Assembly (NCBI GenBank): GCA_949752795.1
Contig: OX457071.1
Span: 28,132,800 to 28,196,799, forward strand
Source of the DNA: Hyperoodon ampullatus
Taxonomy: Eukaryota; Chordata; Mammalia; Artiodactyla; Ziphiidae
Direction of reading: 5' to 3'
DNA: 64,000 bases
Shown piece by piece: positions 32,321 to 44,175 of the stretch. Position 1 is the stretch's first letter. Each line of letters begins with the position of its first letter. The translations under genes were made by a program, and so were the position numbers. The notes below the pieces were generated by a model. It had not been told where the DNA came from. It made no database searches and saw only the letters and a list, made by a program, of their open reading frames with translations.

Positions 32321-34037
32321 CTGCACCTCAGTACCAAAAAGCATAACTAACTTGGCAGCACCAGTGTGTCCCATGAAAGAGAACATGATATTTTGGTTAT
32401 AGCCTCAGCATAGTGGCCCAGAAGTTCTGGCTGGAGGATTTTGTGGAGAAAAGTAGGGAAGAGGTTTCTGAAGGAGAGAGAAGGAAAGGTGAGGACGGGA
32501 GAGATTCAGCACCACTCACATTTTTAGAGTCCTCCTCTCATCTACAAATTTACGCACTCTTATTGGCATTTAATTGGTGATGTTTCTGCATCTGACCCAG
32601 CACCTCAGTGGGGCATGGGGAGTGTCTTCTTGAGTAGGTTGCTGTGGACTGTACAGAGTGATGGAAGGCCACTGGGACCTGGGCTCTCATTTTCCGACCT
32701 AACGTCCACTTGGCCTTTCAGGATCAGGCACACAGGACTCGGCAGTTAGCAGGTTAGGGTGGCAGAGGGGTGAAGAAGTTGATCACTGGAGCAAAAACAG
32801 AACACATTATTTTTCCTTTTCCCCAGATCTCTTTCCCTCATTTCTCTTCACTGAACATGAATTTTCTCTGAGAAAATAATTGTGCAGATCTCATACCTCA
32901 TGGATTCCCCCTCCATCATCCAAGTTATGGAAAATGTCATCTAGGGACATGCTGTACAGAAGCTCCATGGGGAGAAGAGTTACAGCGCCAGACCCTGGGC
33001 ACAGCCAGGAAGGGGTGACATTATTTGGGTCCCTTTTGCTTCTCCTTTCATTATGTGTCCCAGAAAGGTGCCTTCCTCTCTCTCTTGACTGGAAAAGTAT
33101 CTGATGAAAGAATCTCTATAAATTCTTAGCTGTTATGTGGGGCTGGGTATTGCATTGTGTCGAGTAGCTCTTCACACATCTTCAGAACAAATCCCCAGTG
33201 ACAGGATTTCTTGCTCCTCAGTGACCTGCTGGGGGTTAGAGCCTGGGCAGAGCCTTCTAGGTGCTCTCCAGAAGCTACAAATGTCTTGAGATTCATATTC
33301 TTGAGATTCGGGTTTTTTTTTTTTTTCCAGTGACATTCAGTGATTTTATCCGAGCCCTGAGTCGGGTTTATTTTCCTATATACATGGAACAAATCACTGA
33401 ATAAATGTGAAAAAGTTCTCTGCTACCCCAAATCATTTCCTTTATAGGTCTGAAATTCTCATCTGTAGACAATGTACTGAGTTAAGCACCTGGTAAATTA
33501 CGATTATTCAGTGGAAGTGGTGTTAGAGTTGGAGCATTTGATCTACACTCAACAATGAATCCAGAGGTTCTTAACGTTTTTGTGTTCTAGGCATTAACAG
33601 ATTGACAGCACACTGCAAGAGATTGAGGGTCTCCCAACAGCACAACAAGCGAGCAGCAATTACAGTGCAATTGCTATCGCGGTGTAGTGATGCTTCATGG
33701 TGTCCAGGAAAGCCTTCCCCTTTCTCACACTGCTCACTAGTTTGCTCCAGTGGTGTTCATTTCGGTGGACTCATTGCTTGCCCTTCTCTCATATACTTAC
33801 AAGGCAAAATTCTTGTGTTCTAATGAGCAGTCTTTATTTGGATCCAGATAGATTATGTTCCTCACCTCTTATTCACAGCAAATTGTCTTCTACTCTATAA
33901 AATTTAAATTAAAATATGACAGTACATCCATGTAAGGCCCACATTGACTAAGAACCAGTTCAAGAAAGGGTTGAATATACAAAGAGGAACATGGAATAGC
34001 TAAGCAGTAGCACAAGGCTACTTTGTACTATAGAGGG
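32321..34037. other. No gene recognised
   Basis: Open frames of 60-90 codons occur at 32880-33104, 33126-33392 and 33602-33900, on both strands and without motifs. There is a T14 run at about 33313-33326. Confidence 0.4.
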
Positions 34038-34474
34038 TGTTGTGGGTTGTGTCTCCCAAAAAGACATGTTGAAGTCTTAACCCGCAGTACCTGTGAATGT
34101 GACCCTATTTGGGAATAGAGCCTTTGCCAATGTTATCAAGTAAAGATGAGGTCATCCTGGATTATGGTGAGGCCTTAATTCAATGACTGGTGTCCTTATA
34201 AAAGGAAGCAGGTTTGTACACATGGACACAGAGACATACAGGGAGAGTGCCATGTGGCTGCAAGCCAAGGAATGCCAAGGAATGGCAGCAAGCACCAGAA
34301 GACAGGAGAGAGGCATGGAACGGATTCTCCCTTGGAGGCTCCAGAAGGAACCAACCCTGCCAACACCTTGATTTCAGACTTCTAGACTCCAGAGCTGTGA
34401 AAGAAAAATATTCTGTTGCTTTAAGCTACTCAGTTTGTTATGCTTTGTTATGACAGCCCTATAGGAAACTAACA
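34038..34474 (+). mobile_element. ERVL-MaLR solo LTR (MLT1A/B-type)
   Basis: It begins 'tgttgtgggttgtgtctccc' and continues 'aatgtgaccctatttgggaa', 'tcaagtaaagatgaggtcat', 'ggtgtccttataaaagga', 'gccaaggaatgccaaggaat', 'gagaggcatggaacggattc', 'aaccctgccaacaccttgat', then 'cctataggaaactaaca'. It is close to the MLT1 consensus order and better preserved than the copy at 12585. It is solitary, with no internal coding sequence. Confidence 0.88.
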
Positions 34475-35860
34475 CTTAGGGTGATATTGAAATGTCTTCT
34501 CCTATGCTACAGGTGTGCCTGGTATTCCTGGAAACCCTGGAAATGTCTGCTGGTGGGACAATGATTTTGGTGTAATACTGCTCCCTCTTAGAGCTAAGAC
34601 AGCCAACCCTCTCTTTCTCTCTCTCCTTTCCCTCCTTCCTTCTCTATTTCTCCTAGAATCTTAAAGGTCACTCACTGGTAAAAGCATCACAATGATACAT
34701 GTACTTTCTTTTAAAATGTGTGTTGACAGGGGCCTATGTTTTTCTCTTTCTTGTTCAAATGCTGAAATTTTAGTGAGCCCTTTCTTGTCAATACTGCAGG
34801 GCTTCAATCAAATAGCACTTGAAGTCTTTCAAAGGCCTACAAGATTCAAAAAGATTCCAGCCTGTTAGAATGGGGAATAATAGGTTTCACATACCCTCCT
34901 GATTCCTATAAATATCTCTCTTCCCTTGCTGCTAGAACTCTGAAAGAGAAGGGGACCTGTGCTCAGAGGAGATGCGGGGGGCTTGGCAGTACAGAGCAGC
35001 ACGAAGGAGAGGAACTGGCATTTTGTGGATTATATCGGTTTACTGATTATCCCAGAACTGTCTGTTGAATCCAGGGTGCCTGTTAAAGTCACCCCAGCAG
35101 TCCCACTGTTGCCTTTGATATTTAGAATTGAGAAGGTTAAGGTAAACCCAGTCCAATTAAACATGTGGTACTTTAATCAAATAAGGATTAAGGGCAAGCA
35201 AAGACAATAATAGTACCTTTACTGATTTCTGGGAGATAATTAAATCAGACTTACAGCACAGGGAGAGAAAGGGTATTATAAGTTTATGAAAGAGAAGACG
35301 TTAAATTCTGCAACATTAAGTTAATGCTCTGCATCAACAAAGTGAAGAAATCTCCTCTTTGCTGGGTGATGTAGGGGAATCAGGATAGTAAGTAGCTATT
35401 AAAAGAGATAGCAAGGGTGAACAATGAAATACCCTCAGCCATTTGAGTATAATAATCTACAAATATATTGAATAGTTGGATGAAATGTTCTTTAAACTTG
35501 CTGCATAAAGTACAAAATTTTTCAACACAGGGAGGTGACTCATTTCTTCACTATTGGAATTCTCACTGAAAAACCCTGTTGACAATTTTAATTGATATTC
35601 CATTGGAGGTACGAATGAAATTTCAGAACATATTGCTAGGTATATGTGTGTGTGTATAATGCCTGAAAAAGATGTTTTCTCAGCTCTTGTCATTTCCCTG
35701 GAGACAGCTCATGGTAGCCTTCCTGCTTGGAAATTCAACTTCCCTGGATCCTCTTTACTCGTCGATCAGCTGGATGCATCTAACCATATATACTAATCAC
35801 CCAAAATGTAAATAATATATTTGATGTGTGTTCTTACTCAGTGTTTATTTCATCAGTAAC
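34475..35860. other. No gene recognised
   Basis: Unique-looking sequence with only short open frames. 34605-34650 is pyrimidine-rich. Confidence 0.45.
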
Positions 35861-35864
35861 TGTA

Positions 35865-36175
35865 ATGGTCAGAGTCCTTGGGTTGTAGGCAATAGAAACT
35901 GACTTTGGGCAATTTAAGAAGGGAATCTCCTGGAAATTGACCAGGAGCTCAGCAAATCAATTGGAAAGCTGAGAACAGGGTTTGGCAATAGTCATTTCTT
36001 AAGGTTGCTCTGAAGGGCTGAGAATGTTTCCAGACAAGGAACCACCATGTCAGGGAACCATAGCTGGAAAGAATGATTTCAAGAGTTTCCTCCATCCCAG
36101 CATCTCTCACATAAGATGTAAATCCTGGAAGACAGCAGCTGATTCCCTGGGCTTCTGACTCTTCTGAGAAAGTGT
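35865..36175. repeat. Ancient dispersed repeat, unassigned
   Basis: 'aggcaatagaaactgacttt', 'gggcaatttaagaagggaat' and 'catcccagcatctctcacat' follow the order of a common old mammalian element. Its left part is similar in layout to 600-905 and 7687-7760. Confidence 0.4.
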
Positions 36176-38034
36176 GAGGAATGCTGTTTTATTTGACATT
36201 CCTAGTGGGAGGCAGGCACTGGATTTACTGTTCCACTAAAACAATACTACTGGAAAGATGTAATTCTCCAAAAGAAAGTTTGTATTTTATAGAAAGGATA
36301 AGTGGATACCGAGCTGCCAAAAATATTAAACACACATGCACACAGCTATCTACTGAAATAGTTTATACCTATGTATTTATATTTGATTTATTTTATATAT
36401 ATGCATTTGTGTATATACACAGATATTTGCCACTTTTTAATGATACCTTGCAATGGTAGTGCTTAATTAATACTTCACAATCAAAGTTTTACAGATTTGA
36501 TGTAGATTTTTGAAGGCTATGAAACACTCCTTTGATGATTCTCTTCTGGAAATAATTTTCCCTAATCTGAATTACTTCTTTAGGGTCTAGCAGAGAAGGA
36601 CTGAGGGTAATGTATTGAATCAAAAGTACATCTGTTGATTTATGGGGTGCTTCAGTAGTGACTTGGAGATGAACAGATCGTTAATTTGATAACTGTTGAA
36701 AAGGTAGATGGAAACACATAGAGAGAGAGGGGTTGAAATTACTGGACCACTGGCCTTTTAACATATGCAGAAAAGGGATCAAAAGCATGGAGGGGTATGG
36801 CTTATGATACAAAGCAGGTGGTTGGAAAGGAAGAGGAGAACGAATATGTAATCATCTAGTCTAGGTCATTTTTAAGACTTGTGCAGCTAAACTAAAAATT
36901 ATCAGATTTTATACTTGACGAGTATATCCTTTGCTTGATTTTGTTCCTATAAGGAGTTAGTTGTTGTTTAGCTATATTTATGGGTAAACATCTTCATCAA
37001 ATTCAATATAGATACTAAAATTTTATGTAATTAAAAAAGTAGGGTTATCACATTAAATTTATAGACAAATACAGTTGAGTTCTCTTTTTTAAAAAAGTGG
37101 TTGCTATTAAATGATATTCTAGCATTTTGAAAAACACTGACATCTGTGATCAAAAAAACTGAGTCTAAGTTGTTATATTTTGAATCGAGTTTTTGTCAGT
37201 GTCTTGACCTATAAGCACTGATACACACTGTCTGCAAACTAAGTGTTTTCAGTAGAAGAGAGTAGGCATTAACTACTAGCAGAAGTTACTAACAGAGTTA
37301 AATGTGATTTATTTGGGTGTACCAAAAGAAATGTGCGTTTCTCTATGTAATTTCCTTTTAAATCCAGTAAAGTTGTGGCTTTATTTTTTCACAATTCTGC
37401 CATGCTGGTGTTCAGTTGAGGTTAGTCTCTTTTGTTTTCCTTAGCTCTCCAGTGGTGGGTTTTACTTTATTCCCTCCAAGGCTGACTGTGTATGTAAGAA
37501 TGGCAGGATGGTCTACACTGGAGACAAGCTTTTGCTTTACTGATATGGGGCTATATGAGCTTGTCAACCATATTAAGCCTAAAACAGGAAGTGGCAGGTA
37601 ATGTATTTGGTTTCCAAGGTGAAAAGTAAACAGATTCCACATCACTATAATTTCCTTAATGAAAGAATCTTTAGCCATGGCTTTCACATATTTTGGGTAG
37701 TCTTAAAATCAGCAATGCATTTATAGAAATGTGAGAAGCTCCAGCAAAATCTTAAGCAAGTGTTCTTAACATGGGATTTGTAGTTACCTGGGACCTACAG
37801 GAGGTCTGATGGAGAAACTGTTGGACCAGAAGAAGAAGTAGATCATAAGAAAGAGCTTGTACTAGAGAAAGATAAGGTGGGATGCTATACTTGGGGGAGG
37901 GGTGGGCTGGGCTTCTTTCTCTCAGTTCCTTATATCATCCCACTCCCTCTGTGCTCCCTCCCACTCCTCCCAAATCCCTTAGAAATCTTCAACCATGGGG
38001 GTGGTTGCTATAGATCAACTTAAAGTCTTTTCTT
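36176..38034. other. No gene recognised
   Basis: AT-rich. Overlapping frames at 37412-37687 (- strand, 91 codons) and 37416-37601 (+ strand, 61 codons) are shadows of one another. I see no named repeat. Confidence 0.45.
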
Positions 38035-38125
38035 CTATTATTCTTACAAAGTCTCCCTGGAGTAGGCTAATATTATCACCATTTTACAGATGAAGGAACA
38101 TATGTCACTAGCCCACAGTTATAAA
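38035..38125 (-). repeat. MIR SINE fragment
   Basis: 'aatattatcaccattttaca', 'gatgaaggaacat' and 'cactagcccacagttataaa' match the reverse complement of the MIR core. Confidence 0.65.
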
Positions 38126-38840
38126 GAAAATGGCAAAGCAGAGATTAGAAAATTGTTCTGTGCTAAATTACCTAAAAATGATTCACGATATTCATGTGAT
38201 TAATCCCAGAGTAAGTGGTGTGAAGGTTCAGAAATATCTGGAAAATTGCACAGCCCCCCCAAGGATTTTTTTTTCTTTTTTTTCTAAAAAAGTTTCAGTG
38301 AGAAAATTCCCAGTGATCTCAGAAAATGAGAAAGAAAAAAATATGTCCTCCCCACACTGGTACATTAAAAAAAATGTTTTCATACCTTAATCCAGAGAGG
38401 GTGGAACATTGGGTACTCCTGTCTTGAGAGCCAGTATTTTGTAAGTCCTATATACTTGCTGGAAATAGGTATCTAGAGTCAGGTGTCTGTAGCAAGGAAC
38501 AGAAGGAGGCGTGGCCACTAGCAGGTGCTAAGATAACCTTGCTGTGTTCGTGCATTATCAGAGCATGTGATGGCTTCTCATCACTGAAGCCAAGATTAGG
38601 GTTGGCTGCCAGGCAGTGCCCTGGGGATGTATCCTTCAGGACACATGTTTGCAACCTTCTTAGGATCCTTCTTCTCTTTTGACTTTTGCTTCTGTCACTT
38701 GTCAAAATCTAGGGCAAGTAAAAGCAGAAGTTAATTTTGTTATACTAGATCTCAGAGAAGAGAGGCTATAATAAACACTGAAGACTACTACGATGAATAC
38801 TTAGCATAGAATCCTGATTCAATGATTGATTTATTTCCTA
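38126..38840. other. No gene recognised
   Basis: A T-rich run lies at 38268-38284. No other feature is seen. Confidence 0.4.
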
Positions 38841-38844
38841 TTTT

Positions 38845-38990
38845 AACTCCATCTGGCACTTGTGTGAGCTTCATCAAGTCACAAGTCTCCAAGCCTCAGT
38901 GATCTCATCTGTAAAATGGAGCCCTTCTTCCTGGATCTTGACAGGGTGTTTTGAAGGATACCGAGTTAAGATAGGTAAAGGTACTATACA
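38845..38990 (+). repeat. MIR SINE fragment
   Basis: 'tctggcacttgtgtgagctt', 'aagcctcagtgatctcatct', 'gtaaaatggagccc' and 'gttttgaaggatac' are in MIR sense order. Confidence 0.72.
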
Positions 38991-39396
38991 CAGTAGAAGC
39001 TGGGCCTATACTGAATACTTCGGTCTGACTTACAATTATAACCCAGGTCTTTCAGACCAAGTCTGAATTCCGCCTTTTGGAGTTACATGTTAGAATTACC
39101 TATCTAACTAACAGTGTAGAAATGTGCAGACAGAACACCTTGTGTTTGGAACTCAGATCTGAGGTTTTCATAGTTGGTCATTACTTCAATATCTCCCAGT
39201 TTGTGTGATTGCCACAGAATCACTGAAAAATGGTATCTCATGTCCTCTGTTTGTAAAAGCATCACTTACCCACCTAGGGCTTAATAAACTGAAAGTTTTA
39301 CTGCTTAGAAAATAATCAGGTGTTGAGAAGCACAAATTGTACGATCATTTTCTGAAGGTTAATAGGCTTTTTCTTTTTCTGTTTTTTCCTCCACAG
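38991..39396. other. No gene; ends in a strong splice-acceptor-like tract
   Basis: Positions 39367-39396 are a long pyrimidine tract closing with 'ccacag' at 39391-39396. I see nothing else. Confidence 0.4.
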
Positions 39397-39561
39397 CGTT
39401 ACCATCTAACATGAGGACACTTCTCCAGATGAAGGAGAAGTTGAAGTGTCACACCAGCATGATCAATTAGATGATAGAGAAAAGAGGCATTTGCTACCTG
39501 ACCTTAATCTCCTGGGCAAGAATGACTGAATGGGGAAGGCCGAATACAGAGAGACTCAAAG
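39397..39561 (+). other. Candidate exon (speculative)
   Basis: The left edge is a strong acceptor: almost 30 bases of pyrimidine ending CCACAG. A weak donor 'aaag|gtggag' follows at 39561/39562, and a second weak donor 'cagg|gtaaat' lies near 39643. The interval has no long open frame, so if it is transcribed it would be non-coding. This rests on splice-motif reading only. Confidence 0.12.
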
Positions 39562-40257
39562 GTGGAGGAAATCAGCAGAGTATCATTTAAAGAGACACAA
39601 AGCAGTATGAATGTTGACTCATGACAAAAGGGGCATATTCAGGGTAAATGCTTATTGGGTTGTAGACTGGTTCACTTATTTGTTTAATTCGGAGTGACTG
39701 CAAAATGAATATAAACACCTTTAACAAAAGCAGTGTGGTAGAAAAGGAAGCAGGTACATTTTTCAAAACGTCTAGATTTTGTATGATTTAACTTGCTTAA
39801 CCGAAGTGGCAAGGAGAAAGATGATACAAAATATATGGGAGCTGCAGGGTGTTCTATGAAGAAGACAGAGGAGATATGACTAAGAAGGGAATATGATAGC
39901 TGACTTCCTCTATTTAAAGGCTTGTCATTGGAAGAAGGATTAGACGTATTTTGGTAGGAATGGCAGAGTGGAGGGGTATAAGGACTTGGCTTTGACTTAG
40001 TGTAAGGAATGGCTTCCCAACACTTGGAACTTGACAATCATCGGAGCAGCCATGCTTAGCTTCCCATTTCTGGGTCGATGGATAACCATGGGTGTAGAGG
40101 GATTCTTGCATTAAACAAGATGACCTCAATCACCCCTTAATAGGCCTGTTCTGGAGCTTTACATCACACTGGAGAGGTCTAAAATGATTCTGAAACTTCT
40201 GTAAGAGAAGAACTGAATGAACTTTGGAGCTGCTCAGGCTTTGATAGAATTAGTCCT
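39562..40257. other. No gene recognised
   Basis: A 117-codon - strand frame at 39684-40037 has no recognisable motif. The sequence is otherwise featureless. Confidence 0.4.
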
Positions 40258-40480
40258 TCTCGGCAGCGTGCATGTATGTTGTAGGCCTGGGAATGGTTGC
40301 TGGTCTGCTTCAGTTATGGGCATCTGGTGTTAGCCAAGGGATGTACTGGATTAGTCGTCCCTAGTAACAATCATATGTGGTGTTTCTCCCTGGATTATTA
40401 GGTGATATCTTTTATGTTTACACTTTCAGTTTTATATTTATTTTTCTTTTCCATTCAAGCACAACTTAATGTAAAAGCAT
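40258..40480. repeat. Unassigned dispersed repeat, copy B
   Basis: Diverged second copy of the element at 3245-3475, same orientation. Shared blocks are 'agccaagggat', 'gtccctagtaacaat', 'tgatatcttttatg' and a T-rich 'ttttatatttatttttc'. Confidence 0.5.
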
Positions 40481-40528
40481 TGTGGTTGGGAATCTGCTTC
40501 TCAAAATAAACCACTTATTTTTTTCTAG

Positions 40529-40674
40529 AATCCATTTTGTTGTTTCTATTTGTGGAGTTCAATTGTGAGACATCAATTTATCGTAGCTGTGGAAAACTAG
40601 CAGGAGGTCCAGAGAAAAGCCATGGAAACGATGAAGAACTAGGAAAATGGAATTCAACCATGTATCCTGGAGAG
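40529..40674 (+). other. Candidate exon, 146 nt, single open frame (speculative)
   Basis: The left boundary is 'ttatttttttctag|a' (AG at 40527-40528). The right boundary is 'gag|gtaagg' (GT at 40675-40676), a good match to the vertebrate donor. One of the three registers is open across the whole interval and contains no ATG before position 40659, so it could only be an internal coding exon or part of a non-coding RNA. The peptide has no domain I recognise. Nothing else in the window supplies a convincing partner exon except the interval at 39397. Confidence 0.2.
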
Positions 40675-41480
40675 GTAAGGTTGAGCATAACATTTACACT
40701 TGTTTGCATGCCTATTTTCCTAGCACAGATGCTCAGATACCTATGTGTTGATCAACTTATGTACAATTGTGGTCTTCTAGTTTATGAAGGCTACTGTAGA
40801 GGATGCTTTCTGCTGAGACACGGGCATGATCAAGATGGTTACATAGTAGGTACCCTAAATTTAACAAATATTTATTGGATTAACTTGAATTCATTGTTAG
40901 TTTCAGTATAAGCGTCACACTGATAGTGAAGGTCATTAAACTTTAAAATGTGTTCCCAAGGAACACTGTGGCATCTTCATTTGAGAACATCTTTTAAATT
41001 GGTTAGCTAATTATCTGTTTAGAATAAAAGCAGAGGAACAATTCTGAGCACTTCAAAAGGGCTCATACAGTTCTTGATTTCACTTGTGCGCTTTGCTTTT
41101 GTGTAAGCAAAGCACTAAATCTACAGCACTAACTCTATAACTCAGGGGTAAAATAACGCATACGTAAGATGACTAGGTAGAAAGAATCTTCTCATTTGAA
41201 ATCTTGATTTCTCTCTAATCACAAAGTATATGATAGTCCTACTTCTGCACTATCAAATTTTCTAATTAAAGTAATTATCACCTATATGCCTAAGAGTGCC
41301 CAACATGTATTGCAAACCTATTGTCCCTAGGAAAAATTGATACTGGGGAAGAGGAGATAGAATAAAACTTTGACTTAAAAAAAAATGGTAACTACATGGA
41401 GGACATATTGTTTCAGAACAAATAGTGCCAATGGGAATTAAGAGTTTCAAGCTGGACTATGATTATAATTATACTGTTGG
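40675..41480. other. No gene recognised
   Basis: AT-rich, with short frames only. Confidence 0.45.
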
Positions 41481-41484
41481 AGGA

Positions 41485-41815
41485 CCTCTCTGTGCTTTTC
41501 TGGCTGATGAGTACTGTAGTAGACACTTGGTGTTCACCTCTCCAGCATCCGTTATCCCCCAGGAAGTTTAGATGACACTGATCCTACTTGTACCTCCAGG
41601 TATGTAATCAGATGGTTCTGACTGGCTTAGTCTAATCTGAATATTTCAGTTTCCCTGTCCATAAGGGAAGAGCATGTAACACAATCAGGCCAGTGAGAAT
41701 GTGGATTCCAGAAGAGGGCTTCTTTTCCTCTGAATGGTGTGGTGAGGCGATGTAAAGACTGACACTACTGCAGCCATGTTGCTACTAGGAGGGAGAGCCA
41801 AGATCCTGTCGAGAT
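41485..41815. repeat. Ancient dispersed repeat, unassigned
   Basis: 'tctgactggcttagtctaat', 'gcatgtaacacaatcaggcc', 'agtgagaatgtggattccag' and 'gcagccatgttgctac' match the layout of a familiar mammalian element with 'gcccaagccaatcag' and 'gcagccatcttgc' words. I cannot name the family reliably. Confidence 0.4.
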
Positions 41816-41819
41816 GAAG

Positions 41820-41965
41820 CTGACTAGCTCTTTGTTCTTCAGTTTCCTCATCTTTAAAATGGATATGATAATAGCACCTTTGTCTGGGTTTGTTGTGAAA
41901 TTAAATTGTTTAACTTACATAAGATGCTTAGAATAGGAAGCACCAATAAATGATAGTTTTTATTA
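41820..41965 (+). repeat. MIR SINE (right part)
   Basis: 'ttcagtttcctcatctttaa', 'aatggatatgataatagcac', 'ttgttgtgaaattaaattg' and 'caccaataaatgatag' are MIR sense landmarks. Confidence 0.85.
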
Positions 41966-43690
41966 GTAGATAGAGTGTATTTCCTCTACTTTAACAGAAG
42001 CATCACTTCCCCTCCCTGAGCCTAATGTAATAATTTTTAGGGTCTAAGCTGTCTGGCTAATTGTATTTAATTCCTTACATTTTTCCCCTCTTAGGTGAGC
42101 CCTATACTTAAATGATCTCTGCACAGAGTTGGTTTTGCCAGTAATAAATTGTCCATGTTAGCATTTAAATAATGAAACCTTAAGGGCTGGTCCCTAAGTG
42201 CCATCTCTGGACTTCTAGTACCTGCAAAATACCTGATCCTTCCTCTGGAACCTGAAGCTCTGTCCGGGTTTTGCAGAGAAGCAAGAGTTGTGATGCTGTT
42301 TCCTAGCAGTGCCCACAGGCAGGATGTGTTGTCAAATGGGAACTAATCTGGGGCATCTGTTGAGCTCAGTTAAGAGTCAGAGCTAATAAGGGGGGCATAT
42401 GCCTGTGTCTGGGAGGCCAAGAACGGTGCACGCAGAGGCTTCTGTGCTGTTCTTGCTGTCCTAGTAACATTTCTTCCTCTAATATCCAGGTTTATTTGCT
42501 TATTATTTTAAAGATAACAAGATTTAGCAGATATAGAGAATAATGGTCAGCATCAATTCTAGGAGCTATAAATAATGGACTTTTCTTTGAAAGGCAACTA
42601 TTCCATTTTAGTAAGAAATTTGTCAAGTTTTTGGTTAAATTTGACAGAACAAAGTCTTGTGATATTTATAGATATTCTTGTGGTGTTTTGGGAGAGACAG
42701 ATAAGAACTATGTAAAGGTATGTACTTTTACAAGGTCTAAAACAGGTTACCTGTAGGTAGAGGAGTGGGTGGGCAGAGGGTGAGACTTGAAGGAGAACTT
42801 CCAGTTTTTACTCTATGTATATCTGTATGGTTTGAATTTTATTTTACAGTGAATTTATGTATTGCTTGTATAATTTCCAGAGTTTAGCTTTAAAATGTCA
42901 ATAATCCCATCCAAGTTAAGGGTTATATTTTCTATGACTAATTGTTCAGATCAGGTTATTGTAATCATTCCAGGTGTTTATACTTGAGTCACCTGATGAT
43001 TCAGATGAATTCAGACTATTAAACTTAAATATTAACTCCTTATTTATGTTTGGAATATTACATAATTTAATGTTTCTCAAAGACTACCTTGCCTATCTCT
43101 TTTTTGAGCCCCCGCCCCAAATTTGGGCTGTATTTACATCTGCAATGAATATTTTGCCTGAGAGATTTGTTCTGAGATAAAACAGCATGTTGGATCTCCT
43201 GCATATTTATGACTCTTGGCTTTTACCACTTCTGGTTGCGTGAGAATAATTTGCTTTGTGAACAGAACTTTGCAGTAACCTCACACTCATGGCGATTAGA
43301 GCATTCTGCTGCAATTGGATCTAGCAGCTCATGGAAAGTAGAAATTTTGAGTGAGACGGGCCCAATCTTTCAGTTCATGTATGGGGAGAGTTTGGCCCAG
43401 GATGCTCAGGGATTTCCAAGGCCCTGATTACTCTTGGGGGCAGGATGGGGACAAGGATACAGTTCTTCTGGTTCCTTCTGCTTCCTGACACATGATGCAC
43501 TGAGTCACTCGGAAGTCAGCCTGCTTGCTTCATTTGCATCCCGGATGCTGGAAACAAAGTTGAACCATGTGCGCCTTGGGAAATCCAGACGATAGGAAGT
43601 GAAGTTAGTGGAGTAGAATGTGGTATAAATAAACAGTAACATGTAGGTTTAAACTGAGGACTATCTTACCTCCGTGTAGCAGTTTGAAAA
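41966..43690. other. No gene recognised
   Basis: No repeat I can name. Small frames at 42974-43180 and 43209-43427 have no motif. Confidence 0.45.
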
Positions 43691-43694
43691 GATT

Positions 43695-44175
43695 ATTTCT
43701 TTTCTGCTTATAAAAATCATACATGCTCAATTTAGTAAATTTTTTTTTTTTTTTTTTTTTGTGGTACGCGGGCCTCTCACTGTTGTGGCCTCTCCCGTTG
43801 CGGAGCACAGGCTCTGGACACACAGGCTCAGTGGCCATGGCTCACGGGCCCAGCCGCTCCGTGGCATGTGGGATCTTCCCGGACTGGGGCACGAACCCGT
43901 GTCCCCTGCATCGGCAGACAGATTCTCAACCAAATTTAGTAAATGTTTGAAAGCGTAAAGAAGAAAATCAAAATTACTCTTAACCACTTTGCCAAGAAAT
44001 GATCAAGATTAATATTCTGGAATCACACACACATATATATGCATAATCAAATCAGATCATGTTGCATATATAATTTTGTATCTGGGTGTTTTCATTTAAT
44101 ATTATATGATGAGCACTTTCCCGTGTCATCGAATGTTCTGCCTCAGTATGGTTTTTAAACGGCTAAATAATATTC
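43695..44175 (-). repeat. Old LINE-1-like 3' region, interrupted by a SINE
   Basis: 'ttataaaaatcatacatgct', then the SINE, then 'aaagcgtaaagaagaaaatc', 'cacacacatatatatgcata', 'cattt..atattatatgatga' and 'taataatattctcagg' follow the layout of an old LINE-like element whose copies also appear at 47640-47740 and 48520-48735. Orientation and family are uncertain. Confidence 0.4.
43729..43944 (-). mobile_element. CHR-type SINE, head-truncated, with perfect 12-bp TSD
   Basis: The poly(T) is at 43740-43760, followed by a body that stops at 'gattctcaacc' (43931), so the last ~25 bases of the tRNA-like head are missing. The perfect TSD 'aatttagtaaat' (43729-43740 and 43933-43944) shows that the truncation happened at insertion and is not a later deletion. 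Confidence 0.94.

Noticed and set aside
40537..40911. 125-codon frame as a complete small gene
   Set aside because: It begins with TTG codons and no upstream ATG. It is open across a candidate exon and then across what would be an intron. Only the splice-bounded interval 40529-40674 is retained, as speculative.
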